DNA of 64,000 nt from Euryodendron excelsum (Eukaryota > Streptophyta > Magnoliopsida > Ericales > Pentaphylacaceae). The notes beneath the pieces were generated by a model that was not told the DNA's origin, did no database searches, and saw only the letters and a program-made list of their open reading frames with translations. Each line of letters begins with the position of its first letter. The first letter of the stretch is position 1. The translations under genes and the position numbers were made by a program. Positions 23,393 through 35,260 of the stretch are shown piece by piece. The stretch is from the NCBI GenBank assembly GCA_033060915.1, contig CM065379.1, positions 27,706,318-27,770,317 of the forward strand, in the 5' to 3' direction.

Positions 23393-23804
23393 TTAGTATG
23401 GCTTTGGGACGATACCCACATCTTTAAAGCTATGCTTGCTACTTGTCTTCAGGCAGATGACTAAATTCCCATGGTAATGGTTGAGGTTGGTGCAATTGTC
23501 AATTTCTTCCTCCTTTATTAACGCATACACGATCATGCATCCTTTAAGATCTGTAGCTGCCTCATTGTGTTTCCTCCCTTTCTTAGCTCCTATTTCTACG
23601 AGTCTAGCTTGCTCCTCTTCTTTGTTTGCCCCAAATGGATAGGTCCATTTCCTTTCTTCCAGCTGAACTGCCTTAACCCGGGCCCTAGGTTTCTTGCTTT
23701 TGCATTCGGTTGTGTTCTGCTGCCCCTCAGGGGTGTATAGCAGCGGGTTCTTATCATTGAGTTTAAATGGCTCCTGGTCAACCTTCTCAGCAGATTCATC
23801 TACG
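23393..23804 (-). pseudogene. gag: C-terminal part of the E1 gag, cut by A1
   Basis: Minus-strand reading frame with DESAEKVDQEPFKLNDKNPL and a basic segment after it, homologous to the end of the E2 gag (YESVKKIDQKLSKLSDKNPP). The upstream part lies 38 kb away at 61855-62050. When the two ends are joined they fit the E2 sequence almost base for base, so A1 landed inside the gag gene. The frame extends a few codons into the A1 LTR, which is incidental. The stop is near 23393. Confidence 0.7.
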
Positions 23805-24664
23805 TGGTGTGCTATCGCAAACACCCAAAAATAAAACTGATACCCCAAAAACAATTATATAGTAGTGTGAGTAAGCATCGTTCCCACGGAGAGTGTTTAG
23901 CCTAGATTTATGCTATGTGAACAAGGATTAGGGGGTTGTGAATATAATGAAAACTATTTCAATAAAAACAACTATGAAACAATTCAGATTAAAGTATTGG
24001 AATCAGTCAAAAGAACAAACATCGGTTTGAGTCAACATCAACCGTCGGAATTTTACAACTGATCACCGATGCAAGCATATCAATTCATACATTGAATATT
24101 CACTGTCGGAATTATTTTCCTATCTCTCCTTAATCGTAGTTAATTAGAAACAAGTGATCTCATGAACCCCAACTATTAAACAACCCAAGATAAGCACGTA
24201 AGGTTTAATCTAATAGTAGCCTTAAGAATTAGAGAAATCGATGAAGCTAAACAATACAAGTACAAGCGGTGTCATTTAATTTAGTAGAATGTCCTTCCTA
24301 AGATATAATAATTCCTAACGCAGCAACTCATTAAATCTTAGTTGCTTTACAAATTAGAGGAATCAAACAATTACAGAATTGATATTTTATCCAGCAGTTG
24401 ATTGCAATGAATAATAAACTAGTAGGCCTCCTAGCGATTAAACAAGACAATCATGAAAATAGGCATAGAAGTACATCTGATACTCAAAGCATAAAGCGAA
24501 TAATGAAAACAAATTAGATCTCATAGTTTATTATTAATTCCGAGGCTTTTGTTTCCTTTGACCAAGATTCAGAGTTTAGCCATGCAGGGCCATGAAAACA
24601 ACTCAAACAATAACCTAGAATAATATGAAAAACGCCAACAACCCTAAAAACAAAATAGTCCCAG

Positions 24665-24672
24665 CTTTTATA
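24665..24672 (-). promoter_or_regulatory. TATA box in the A1 3' LTR
   Basis: TATAAAAG on the minus strand in the context GCCTATAAAAGCTGGGA, the same in all three Athila LTRs. Confidence 0.7.
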
Positions 24673-24689
24673 GGCTTCTAAAAATATGC

Positions 24690-24910
24690 AGCTGCGTACA
24701 ACCGTTCAAATGTCCTTACTACTGTTCGAACGCATTGGACCACCATTCGAACGGTGTGTTGAGCGCATTTTGAATGAGAAAAATGCTCTATAAATTTCAA
24801 ACTCTCTTCAAACTTGAAGTTGATATGAATCTGTTTGACATACCGTTCGAATGCATATGCTATCATTCGAACGCCTCTTGGGACTATTCAAATGCTCCTT
24901 TGAACGCTGC
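24690..24910. repeat. Cluster of GTTCGAACG-like dyads in Athila U3
   Basis: About six to eight palindromic motifs centred on TTCGAA (several decayed to TTCAAA or TTTGAA) lie directly upstream, in sense, of the TATA box. The same cluster is at 50070-50265 and, best preserved, at 61480-61700. Confidence 0.75.
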
Positions 24911-25074
24911 TTACATTTTATCTCGAATTCATCCCTTTTAAGCTAGGATTCTCTTCCTTGGCGTTCCATAGCAACCTAAATCAAAATATAAGAATAATGA
25001 GTATCTTTAGGCACCAACTAAGTATAAAAGATTAAACATTAAGGGAGAAAAATATGACATTTGCATTCTCATCA

Positions 25075-25093
25075 AACTCCCCCACACTTAACC
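25075..25093 (-). other. Polypurine tract of A1
   Basis: The minus strand reads GTTAAGTGTGGGGGAGTT directly before the 3' LTR (TGATGAGAATGC). Confidence 0.85.
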
Positions 25094-25868
25094 TTTGCTT
25101 GTCCTCGGGCAAAGCTCAAACTCACTTTCCCAAAAATATCAAAGTTGTAACAAAGAACAACCAAACTCATCAAAACTCATAACATATCATGAACAATATT
25201 CTTAAATAACTCACAATCACTTAGCAAGTGTTTCTACTCAAAAATGGAGTAAACTAAATACGTAGACCCTCAAGAAAATAAACACTCGACTCTCATGTGT
25301 TTAAAAGGGTATGCGTATCACTCAAATTCATTTCAATGGAAATGATCTACCATAGGCCTGCATATCTTCTCATTCTCCACCACTAGGATCACATACATAA
25401 CACGAATCATAAGGACTTGTCAAGGGTTATAATGGGGTTTAAGATCAAGGTGGGAAATATTTGAGATGTAGCTCAAAAGCCATCGAAATTAGTGGAGCAT
25501 AAATGAATCAACTCAAGTTCGAATATATAAGACATGTAAAACCAATCACTCCATTCAGCAGCTTCTGTCTTGTGTATATCCCATATAAATGGGCCCATTC
25601 CTTAGAATTTTAGGAGGGATTATGAACATGGATAGTTTGTAACATTAAAAGTAATTTCCTCCATCACATCCCATATCTTTCCTCTTTCTTTTTTCTGTTT
25701 TTTTTTTTTCAAATTACATCACAATGGAACTCACGAATTGAGAATGAAAACATGTTCAATTTCACCAGCCATAGCCCTACCACAATTCCAGACACCCCTA
25801 CACTTATTTCTTGTGCACCTATACGTATCATCATGATAAACAATTCTCCACTAGCTCTATGGCTTAGG
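25094..25868 (-). other. A1 region between pol and polypurine tract, 3' part
   Basis: No gene is seen. Some Athila elements carry an envelope-like frame here; none is detectable. A T-rich run lies at 25692-25710. Interrupted by E3 at 25869 and continued at 43162. Confidence 0.6.
25864..25868. repeat. Target-site duplication TTAGG of E3
   Basis: TTAGG at 25864-25868 is repeated exactly at 43162-43166. Confidence 0.85.
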
Positions 25869-28800
25869 TGTCGCGCCCAGATTTTTTGCACTTGAGGAAT
25901 ACTCACACAAGCGGAAAAAATGTTGTACTCTCTCGTTAGAACTCACCCTCCTAGAAGAATGAGTGTGACTAGGTTTGAATTGAAAATGGATTTGAACAAA
26001 GGGCTTTTGAAAACGATTTGGAGTCGCCACCTAACTTGATTAAGGTGAGTTAGGTCACCTAAAAACTAAGCATACTCCGAAAACTACACTTAGGATTTTG
26101 AAAAACGATTTTTGAAAATATCTCCTCAAGAGAGGGTTTTTAAGGAAAACAGGTTGTTTGGCAACCTTTGAAAAACATTTAGCCCTTTTTGAAAAATAAC
26201 TCATTTTTGGTCTTTGAAAACAGTGATTCTAGGTTCAGAGGTTGGTTACGTGTAGGGAAGACGCACTAAGCCATCACCCTACCCCGCCCTTTCAGTACTT
26301 ACATGTCAATCTACCCTAGCTTCACCTATGAGAGTCTTTAACTAACTAATGTTCAAACCTATTCACTTTAGAAAACATTGTTTAAAAATATGATGCATGA
26401 GATGCAAGTGCAAGTTAAGAGAATTGAAAAATAGATTTAGAAATAAATTTGAAAAGAAATTGATTTGAAAATAGATTTGAAGAGATGAAATTGAAATTGG
26501 AAAGTTTGAGAATTTGGAAATAGGAATTTGAAAATAGAAATTTTGAAATTGGAATTTTAAAAACAGATTGGAATTTGAGATTTGAAAGATGTGAAGACCG
26601 CACCCATGAGGGTGGAATTGAAAGTTTGAAAAGTGTTGTGACCGCATCTATGAAGGTTGCCTACGTATCCCTTTGGGGGAATCAGGTCAGTCGTAGTTCG
26701 GACCAGAGTCCGATTGAAAAGAGATTGATTTGAAAGAAAGAGATTGAATTGGAAATTGAATTAGAAAATTGAGAGTTTGAACTTAGAATGGAAGATTGAA
26801 AATTGGAATTGGGAACTTTGGAATTGAAGAGATTGAATTTCGATTTCAAAAGATAGAACTTGGAAGAAAGATTTAGACTTGTTTCGAAAAGATGGAGGTT
26901 TAGGAAACCTAGACTTAGGAAAGATAGGAGACCTAGGAAAGACTTGAGATTTAAAAAGATTTGACTCGAATGTTGGACTTGGAAGATTTAGAAAGATTGG
27001 ATTTTAGGAAATGTTCGAATTAGGAAAGGTCCGATTTAGGAAAGTTCCGAATTAGGAAAGTTTCATTTTTGGAATGTTTTGGAATTAGGAAAGTTTGGAA
27101 TTTAAGAAAGTTTGGAAATTGGAAAGTTTTGAATTTAGAAAGTTTTAACTTAGGAAAGGTTTTGAATTTTGAATGTTTTTGAAAAAGGAAAGTTTTCAGT
27201 TTAGGAAATGTTTCAATTAAGAAAGCTTTGAGCTTAGAAAAGTCTTAGATTTGGAAAGATGTTGAAGTTTTAGAAAATTTTAGAATTTAGAAAGTTTGGA
27301 AGTTTAGAAAGATTTATCTTAAGAAATTTTTGAATTTAGAAAACTTTGAATTTGGAAAAATTCGAAATTTAGAAAGTTTAGGATTTAGAAAGTTTTAGAG
27401 TTTTAGAAAACCTTGAGATTAGGAAAGGTTTGAGTTTAGGAAAGGTTTGAAAACTTAGGTTTGAAAAGTTAACATTTGGAAAGACGTAGAATTAGGAAAG
27501 AGTGAAGTTAGGAAGGATTTGAAAATTGAGTTTTAAAATTTAGGAAAGATTTTTATGTTCAAGTTTTGGAAACTTTAGATTTAGGAAAGTTGAAGTTTAA
27601 GAAAGATTTAAGCTAGGAAAGAGTTGGATTAGGAAGGGATTGAATTTGGTTTCTAAAAGAGAGAGGTTGGATTTTGTTTCCAAAAACAGAGGGTGGGATC
27701 TAGTTTCCTAAACGGGAAGATTGGATTTGGTGTCCTCAAGGAAAATTTTGATTTGATAAGGATTTGGAAAAGAAAATTTCTAGAAACCCTAGGTTTGGAA
27801 GTGTAGAATTTTGATGTAGAAAATAGGTTTTGGAAATGTGTGTAGCTTGGATATAGAAAACAAGAGGTTTTGGAAACCTAGGTTTGGGGCAAAGTTTGAA
27901 AACCATGTTTTTGGGAAGAAAATTAGGGTTTCCAAATGGTTAGCTCTAGGGCTTGACTTGGGCTTTAAGAAAAGAGATTTTTGGAAAGTACGTTTTTGAA
28001 AACGAATTTTTGGAAGGAAATCCTAGGGAGAATTTTTTGGAAAGTGAATTTGAAGAGAGAGTTTTTGGAAAGAGATTTTAAAGAGAAGGAGTTTTTGGAA
28101 AGCGTGTTTTTTGAAAACGAAGATCTTGGAAGGAAATCGTAGAGAGGAGTTTCTAGAAGGAAGATTTTGGAAAGAGAGTTTTTGAAAAGATTTTTGGGGA
28201 GAGTTTTCTAGGAAAGAGACCTAGGGAACATTTTTGGAAAGTGGACTTTGAAGAGAGCATTTTGGAAAGGAGTTCAAAAAGGGAGTTTCGAAAAATAGAT
28301 TTTGGAAGGGAGTTTTTGAAAACAATTTTGGAGAGGAAGGTTTTAGGAAAGTATGTTGAAAAAGAGATTTTTAGGAAGAAAGACTTTTTGAAAAGAGAAT
28401 TTTTAGAAGATGTAAAAACATCTCACTTTCCTAAGGCAATTCTAACCGTAAGAGGGCTAGAACCACTTTAGGAAGGCGGTTTTGAAAACAACAAGATTTG
28501 AAAATATGGATCATATTGGTCACTTTAATGTAACACTTTCCTAAAGCAACCCTAGGCATGGAAAGGCTAGAATCACCCTAGAATTGTGGTTTTGAAAACA
28601 AGTTTTTGAAAAAGAGATTTTGATGCAGTTTTGAAAACAAGTTTGAAAGTGATTTTGAAAACGAGTTTGAAAACGTATTTTGAAAACAACTTTGGGAAGA
28701 TACAAGACTATGATATGCACAATGCAATTTTTGGGTCGTGAACATACAAGGTTAAGGCTTCACCACATAATCAAGGAGGCCAGACCCACGTGGTCTCTGG

Positions 28801-29307
28801 TTAGACTAGAAGAAAGCCCCCGACACGGTGACTCTCCAATAGCCCAATCCTACACATAGACCGGGAATCCCCTTGTTTCAAGCATGCAAAGAAAGAGGGG
28901 GAAAGAGATAGGGGATTAAAATAGAGAAAACCCAAGTGGGTTAGGAGAGAGAAGAGAGAGGGGGGAAGTACGAAAATTTAAATGGAGAACCTACCTTGTA
29001 TCTTGTTTATTTTGCGCGCCTTGCTTGTCTTCGATCTTCGGTTTTCGTCTTGATCTTCGTCTTCAATCTTCAAGAGTTGACTTCAAGCTTTAGATGGCAG
29101 CTCTTCAAAACTTCAAAGGAGGGTTGAAGGCTAGTGTATGAGTGTATGGGGATGTATAGGAGATAGGAGGCTAGGGTTTGTGTATGGTGGCTAGGGTTTA
29201 GAAAACCTAAGGAGGCTAGGGTTTAGGGAGTGCTCGAGCTCTGTATATCGAAATATATGATTTTTAGGTTAAGTTTGTGGACCATTTTCACGTTGGAGGA
29301 GGCTCTA

Positions 29308-29315
29308 TATTTATA
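29308..29315 (-). promoter_or_regulatory. TATA box in the E3 3' LTR
   Basis: TATAAATA on the minus strand, in the conserved context GAGCCTCCTCC...CGTGAAA. Confidence 0.65.
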
Positions 29316-30377
29316 GAGGTTGGATAATACCGGCGCTTGTTGCAGTGGCGCCAGGTAAATTTTACACTGGCGCCACTACAGGCCATTTTTTGGCTTGGCG
29401 TCACTACTAGTGGTGCCAGCCATTTAGGAAATGTTTAAGGTCGGCAAGCAACGTATCTTTGACTAGATTTGGGCGCCTGTACTAGTGACTACCATGCAAT
29501 CTTTAGCCTGGTTTCACTAGGAGTGACTCCGGAAAGTCAGGGAATGATTTGAAGGAGCTGGGAATGACTCGGAAGGCCGAAAAAGAGCAGTAACACTTAC
29601 AATAGTGTTCTGGAGGTATTTGACTTGAAAAGTGAGGATAGGATGTGTCGGAAGGGTTGACCGGGCCTTTAGGGGCAAAACGGTCAATCGGACCGGGAAG
29701 CTACCGAGAAGGACTCGGACTGTCCCGGAAGAAGACTTGGGATCTGGAAACATTATTTAGAATGTCCCCAGAGGTTGCCGATTTGATTCCCACAGCCGGC
29801 ATGATCGGAAAAGGAGATCGGTCCACCAGGGGCAAAACGGTCATTTCGCACCGGGTTTGCCGGAACTGACTCGGAATGATCCAGAAAGGTAAGGGGAGGT
29901 TGACAACACTATAAAAAGTAATCTTAGGACATTACCGGTTTGATACCAAGAGTCGGTGTGGTCGGAAAAGGTGACCGGCCCACTAGGGACAAAACGGTCA
30001 TTTTGCACTGGGTTTTACCGGAACTGACTCGGAATGATCCGGAAAGGTAGAGGAGGATACTATAAGAAGTATTCTCAAAATTTTATCGGTTTACTACCCA
30101 GATTTGGTGTGGTTCCCAGGGCATTCGGATGCCTAGGGGCAAAATGGTCATCTTGACCAGAAAGTCTCGAAAAAAGGTCCAAGGAGCAGTGTGGTCATTT
30201 TTCACCAAAGTGGGCTAACAGACACTAGTGTTGACCTGGGTTTTGAGTGTTTTTGCCACTCTGACAGCGGTCGTCGTGACACAGGGGTTTGTTGGCAATT
30301 CCCTATATCGACCTATTTGTGAGTATTTCCGCTAGTCTAACGGTTTTGTGAGTAGTTTCGCTACTCAGACCATCTCG

Positions 30378-30815
30378 ATAAATAAACTGTCTCGAAAGAG
30401 GGATTGGAAAGGGGACTTACCGTCTCCGAGAAGACGTGCCTAATTGGAATCGTTTCAAGGAATAAACTGTCTCGAAAGAGGGATTGGAATGGGGACTTAC
30501 TGTCTTTGAAAAGACGTGCCTGGATTGGAACCGTCTCGAGGAATAAACTGTCTCGAGAGTGGGATTGGAAAGGGGTATTATCGTCTCCAAAAAGATGTGC
30601 CTGGATTGGAACCGTCTTGAGGAATAAACTGTCTCGAGAGAGGGATTGGAAAGGGGACTTATCGTCTTCGAAAAGACGTGCCTGGATTGGAACCGTCTCG
30701 AGGAATAAACTATCTCAAGAGTGGGATTGGAAATGGGTCTTATTGTCTCTGAAAAGACGTGCCTGGATTAGAACCGTCTCGAGGAATAAACTGTCTCGAG
30801 AGTCGAATTGGAATC
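30378..30815. repeat. 81-bp tandem repeats, about 5.4 copies (E3 3' LTR)
   Basis: The anchor AATAAACTG/ATC occurs at 30381, 30461, 30542, 30623, 30704 and 30785: one spacing of 80 bp, then 81 bp each time. Each unit contains a hairpin such as CGTCTTCGAAAAGACG. The open plus-strand frame of 162 codons here follows from the 27-codon period. Confidence 0.92.
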
Positions 30816-31010
30816 GGAAAGGAAAGGACAATGCCCCTAAGGGAATTTTGACCATTTTGCCTCTATTTGGGCTTGGTGGGCTCGCGAGGTGATGGACAAA
30901 TGGGATTTGGACTTAGAAAGTTGGTTTCGATAGGAATATGCCCACAATGACTTGAAAACAAGTCTGGACGGAGTGTAAACTATCGAGCGGTCAAAAATGA
31001 GGTTCTTACA

Positions 31011-31025
31011 ACTGCCCCGCTTTTT
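31011..31025 (-). other. Polypurine tract of E3
   Basis: The minus strand reads AAAAAGCGGGGCAGT, directly before the 3' LTR (TGTAAGAACC). Confidence 0.8.
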
Positions 31026-31048
31026 CTGTCTTTGCTTGTCAAAGACAG
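31026..31048. other. Stem-loop beside the E3 polypurine tract
   Basis: CTGTCTTTG pairs perfectly with CAAAGACAG around CTTGT. It matches in position, but not in sequence, the stem-loop at 2743-2765 in E1. Confidence 0.7.
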
Positions 31049-31307
31049 AAACCGATAGAAGTAAGAGTCTCATGTTGACCGCGAGGCAGTCGGAGGGACG
31101 GACATTGGAAATCTTTCGACAACGGGGGTCGAAAATGGATAACGGGCCAAAAAGGCCTTCGAAAATGAGATTTGGCGAGAAAGAGGGCAAAGCTGTCCAG
31201 AATGTGTAGGGAATTCATTTTGATCTAAGACTTGAATTTTGAAATCTTGTTGGACAGAAAACTTGGAAAGATTTTGGAAAAATAGCGTTTTAGGAGACAT
31301 TTTGGAG
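31049..31307 (+). other. Putative first exon of the E3 antisense gene
   Basis: It is homologous to 2766 onward in E1 up to about 31205 and ends at a strong donor, GGAG|GTAAGA. An ATG at 31075 opens a frame that stops at 31209, so it is probably untranslated. Confidence 0.4.
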
Positions 31308-32031
31308 GTAAGAATTTAAGAACTCTTTTGGATTTGAAAATTTTTGAGATTGACAAGGATTTAGGATGGAAAACTTCGGAACTTGATAGAAATTTTGGAA
31401 TGAAGAATTTTTTGAGTGAAATCTTGAAAATTTTTAAGGATTTATTTTGTCTAAGACTCTTTTGAAAGAAAAGTTTGTGGAGGCAAGGATTTGGAAAAGG
31501 GATTTTCTTGAAGAACTAAATCAGAAAAACTTGGAGATGGATTGAAAAAATTTTAGAACTGGTTTTGAAAATGATTTTTGACCTTGATTTTCGAAATAGA
31601 ATTTGATTTTAAGAAGTGATTTTCAAAAAGAACTTTTGGAAAACAGAATCAGAAAGCCTTTTGAAAACTAATTTTGGAAAGGAAATTTTAGAAGAAAGAA
31701 TTTTTTAAAACTTTTGGAGGATAATAATAAGAAACCATTGGGAAACTGGTTTTTGAAAGAGAACTTTTTGAAGAGAAAAAGTCAAGAAACTTTTCGAAAA
31801 ATTTTTAAGGAACCTTTAATAGTTGATTTTAGAAAGGAAACTTTGAATGAAAAGTTTAAGAAACTTTTAGGTTGGTCTGAAAAGGATGTATATGGAAGTT
31901 ATGTCCTTCATTTTTATTTTATGTTTCACCTTTGGTTATTATCATTATTATTTATGTGTTGCTTTTATTTCTTTATCTTTTGAATTGTATATATCGAATT
32001 CTAATACCTTTTACCTTGACTTACCTTTCAG
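31308..32031 (+). other. Putative intron of the E3 antisense gene
   Basis: The stretch is AT-rich, begins GTAAGA and ends ACTTACCTTTCAG. The acceptor is nearly identical to that in E1 (4514), and the TTATTATTA tract upstream of it is also shared. Confidence 0.55.
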
Positions 32032-33030
32032 GATGGTGGGCGCAGGCGATGAGGGTTCTGAGAAGAGTCACTGCTTCTGGAAGATGGCCCGAACAGATTC
32101 TTGTTGGCAGCTCAAGCCGCTCTAGGGGTAGTCAGCACTCTACCAATCGAGCACCTTCTAGCCAGGGTGGGAGGGGGGAGTAGGCCTCCAGTCGACCCCT
32201 TCCCTCCAGTTGAGCCAACCCTCGAGGATGAGATGGACATCGAGGTTTTCCACTTTTAACTTTTCGGATGGTCGACGCTATTTTGAGCTGACTACGGGTT
32301 TGGTATGATGGGCATCCTTCAGATGAGCAAGACATTTTTACTGGTCCTTTGGTTGCATGGCTTCTCTCCTGTTAGTGTAGCTTGCTTTCTGATAGTGGTT
32401 CCCACCTGACCTGTCTCTCTTCCATTTTGGGGAATGTGAGCTTGCCCTTACTCCCCATGAGTATGGCTTCCTCCTAGGTCTTCGGGATAGTTCAACTGAT
32501 ATTATAGGACCTACTTTTCCTGATGGCTGTATCACGATTGTCGCTCTTCAGCTTGGGCTCCATTTTGCAGCCCTTTTCTTCTGATCTACAGCCCCAGTTT
32601 CCTTATGTCCCAATGAAGTTCTTGTTTCTCTCATTTTGAGTTTGCGACGGATAGGGGATTGGCATACTTCTCAAGATTGGTCAATCTCTCACATGGTGGC
32701 CCCAACTTTGCTCTTCTTAAGATTTTGGGTGTTTCTCCTCGAGGGAATGACGTGGTTGACTGCCAATTACTTGTACTGCTTGCCAGGATTCATGAGGGGC
32801 ACCCATATGCTCCTGTGGTTGTGGGACAGACCTTCGTGAGCCTTACTAGATTTTGGCAGGGGGGCGAAGCTCATTGTTGGGGATGTGCTTCATTATTCCA
32901 GCTTTGGGTGATCGGACACTTATTCACTATCCCTTTTTTAAAGTCGTTTGATTGGGGAGGTCGAGGGTGGGTCATTGCCCCATTCTCTGTTTCTTGTTGG
33001 TCCCAGAGATCTAAGCTTTCTGAGGTGTGA
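32032..33030 (+). pseudogene. Captured gene in E3 with DUF7745-like segment, antisense
   Basis: An ATG at 32033 follows the acceptor at the same place as in E1. The first 60 or so codons are homologous to the E1 gene (AGDEGSE, ARTDS, RGSQHST, then the PFPPVE region) across frameshifts. After about 32230 the two genes have nothing in common. In E3 the text shows FHFGECELALTPHEYGFLLG, and in another frame PVVVGQTFVSLTRFWQGGEA followed by a GCASLFQLWVIGHL segment, which resembles the conserved block of plant DUF7745 proteins (ETFRSL...GEG...GCAQLL...W). Stops and at least two frameshifts break it. The DUF7745 call is from memory of the family and is moderate. Confidence 0.5.
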
Positions 33031-33794
33031 GTTGGTACTGGAGATATCTGAGGGGTGGCTTTAGCTCCTTTTTTATGTTTTGCTTTGTTCCCTATTTCCA
33101 ATTTGAGAGAAAGAGAAAGACATAGAGTGAGTTTTGTACAAAAATAGTTTAAGAATGCCCCGGTAAGGGGTGAATGCGTGTCATACTTTTTTTTATGAAT
33201 TGAATGTGTGTCCTACTTTTTATGAATGCACAAGTTCACACAGAATTGGAATTGAATGCATGTTATACTTTTGGATAATGCGCGTACATAAATAGAATTA
33301 AATGTAATGTTCCCCATTTTTTGTGATAAATGTATAGATTTATGTAAGAATTGATTTAAATGCATAACCTACTTCCTTACAAATGAACAAGTTCATACAA
33401 GAACGCAGTTGAATGCATACATAGATACAAACTACCCATGAATCTAAATGGATGTACAGGTTATACATGTCATGGATGCATCAGTACTACATGTATATAA
33501 GCTATTTACAAAGAAAACCCCAGGATTGCCCCTTGGGCCCATACTCTCAGGATTCTGTTCCTTTCTAGGATTCTGCCCCATTTAGTTTTGTCCCATTCTC
33601 ATCGGGGTGTGATAGCATTCGCTCCATTCTCCAGGGATCTTGACCTTTTGGTTTGCTATCCTATCCCTACTTTCTACAGGATTACTGTTTGGGGTGTTTC
33701 TGAGCTCACTTGGGTTTCTCTCACAGATCTCCAAAATGCCACCATGGCTCGAGCGACAACTCGCATGCCCTTTGCAGAGCGATAAACAGCTAAG
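33031..33794. other. E3 internal region, no gene seen
   Basis: 33110-33500 is AT-rich with loosely repeated GAATGCAT...TACTTTT units. 33540-33790 resembles protein-coding text on the plus strand, but I cannot assign it. Confidence 0.5.
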
Positions 33795-35260
33795 CCCTCA
33801 ATCCGAGAAGACTTCTTTTAGGACCGTAATGTAGGCTGGGTTTAGGGGTTGTAAGAAACGAAGGGATATTTAGGCTCAAAGATCCTCTTTTAGTGGGCTG
33901 TTTAAACCAAAACCATCTGAGCACACCTTGAAGCATGAGATTGCCCCTTGCATTCCCTTTCAATTCTCCTTTCTCATCCTAGTCGTCTTGGTATTGTTCA
34001 GGCTTATTTGGACTAAGCAATTTTCTTTAATCAGAGAGGACTTTAATTTGGACCGTAACATAGGCTAGGTTAAGGGGTTCATGAATGAACGGGATATGTA
34101 GGCTCAAATTTGACGTTGCTTCCAGTAGGGTTTAGATTCGCACTATCCTTGGTTGGTCTTCTAGTGGGGTTTCATCCCCTAATATCCTCCTCTAGCTTCA
34201 TAAACATATTTGGCTCATTTAGATCAAGCAATCTTTCTCAATCAGAGTGGACTTTAGTAGGGTTGTAATGCAGGCCATGGGTTAGGGTTTAATAAGAAAG
34301 GGTAAAGGCTCAAACCTATTACTTCTACTAGGTTTCTTTGTAAACTAGGATCACTTTTAGATTTCCTTTTTGCTTTTGACCATATATTTCTCCCGATGAA
34401 AACGACTCTTTTCTTTCACCCTTTCCGTGTGCTTTTTGAGGGAAACATGACTCCCTTCTCATTTGATCTTCTTAATATGCTTTTGAAGATGACTCAATCA
34501 TGGTTTTCTTCAGGCCTTTCTCTAGATAGATTTTTTTTTTTTTGGCCTCTTGCCCCTTGGCAACTCGCTTTCTTTACCTTGTCTTTTCTTTTCTTTTATG
34601 AAATGACTAATTCTTCGATCCTTTTTCTTTAGACCTTTTCCTTGGCGGTTCAATCTACCTAATGTGGGCGGTGATCCCTAGGTTGGGTTTTTTTTGGGAA
34701 AAGGATAGATGGCTTAACAGGTTTAGCAAGGGGTTTCTTTTAACTGTATGAGAAATGAAATGAGGGTCTCTCTTCATTTTGAACAAGATTGCTTGATCCA
34801 TAGAGCTTTCACGTTACTTCAGCCAGATCTTCTGCTGCCTGTCTGCCCGAGTGTGGGGGGATGGCTTCGGATCGGGGTTGACAAAAAGAAAACTTCCACT
34901 TCTTACGAGGCACTAGTGGGTTAAGCAAAGGGAATATTTTTGTGTATAGTAATAGAATTGAGGGCCTCTAATCATTTCAAATTGAATTGCTTAGTTCATA
35001 AAGTCTTTGTACAAAATTTAGACATTATTCCTAGGGATGATGTGTTTCTGTCAGTGAAACCCTACATGTTCTATCAAATCAACTATTCTGTGGTCAACCC
35101 AATGTGGGGGATGGTTATAGGTTTGGGGATATCTGAAAAGAAATTATGTACGGCTCTAGTGGGCTGAGCAATGGGTAGTGTTTATTTGGGATAAGTAGAA
35201 TAATGGCTTCTCATCATTTTAGGGACTTGGCTGCCCATCGCTTAGCCAGGATATCATGCA
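33795..35260. repeat. Two sets of imperfect tandem repeats of about 200 bp in E3
   Basis: Set A begins near 33795, 34022 and 34236 (TCAATCCGAGAAGACTTC-type starts, each ending in a GGCTCAAA block). Set B begins near 34660, 34850 and 35100 (AATGTGGGCGGTGATCC-type starts, each with a GAGGG...CTTCATTTT...TTGCTT block). E1 has two copies of each at 22013-23010, so copy number differs between relatives. Confidence 0.7.

Larger units (their letters stand above)
23805..25074 (-). mobile_element. 3' LTR of A1
   Basis: It runs from TGGTGTGCTATCGC to TCTCATCA, 1270 bp, the same length as the 5' LTR (1272 bp) and collinear with it. The minus-strand U3 holds a cluster of TTCGAA-like dyads upstream of a TATA box. 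Confidence 0.9.
25869..31010 (-). mobile_element. 3' LTR of E3
   Basis: It starts TGTCGCGCCCAG and ends GAGGTTCTTACA. The GA-rich section is 26850-28420, the CCCACGTGG block about 28740-28880, the TATA box 29308, the dyads 29330-29420, and the 81-bp repeats 30378-30815. It belongs to the younger subfamily, with L0 and S3. Confidence 0.9.

Noticed and set aside
25094..25868. Envelope-like frame between A1 pol and polypurine tract
   Set aside because: No sustained frame or membrane-type segment is present in 25094-25868 or 43162-43620.
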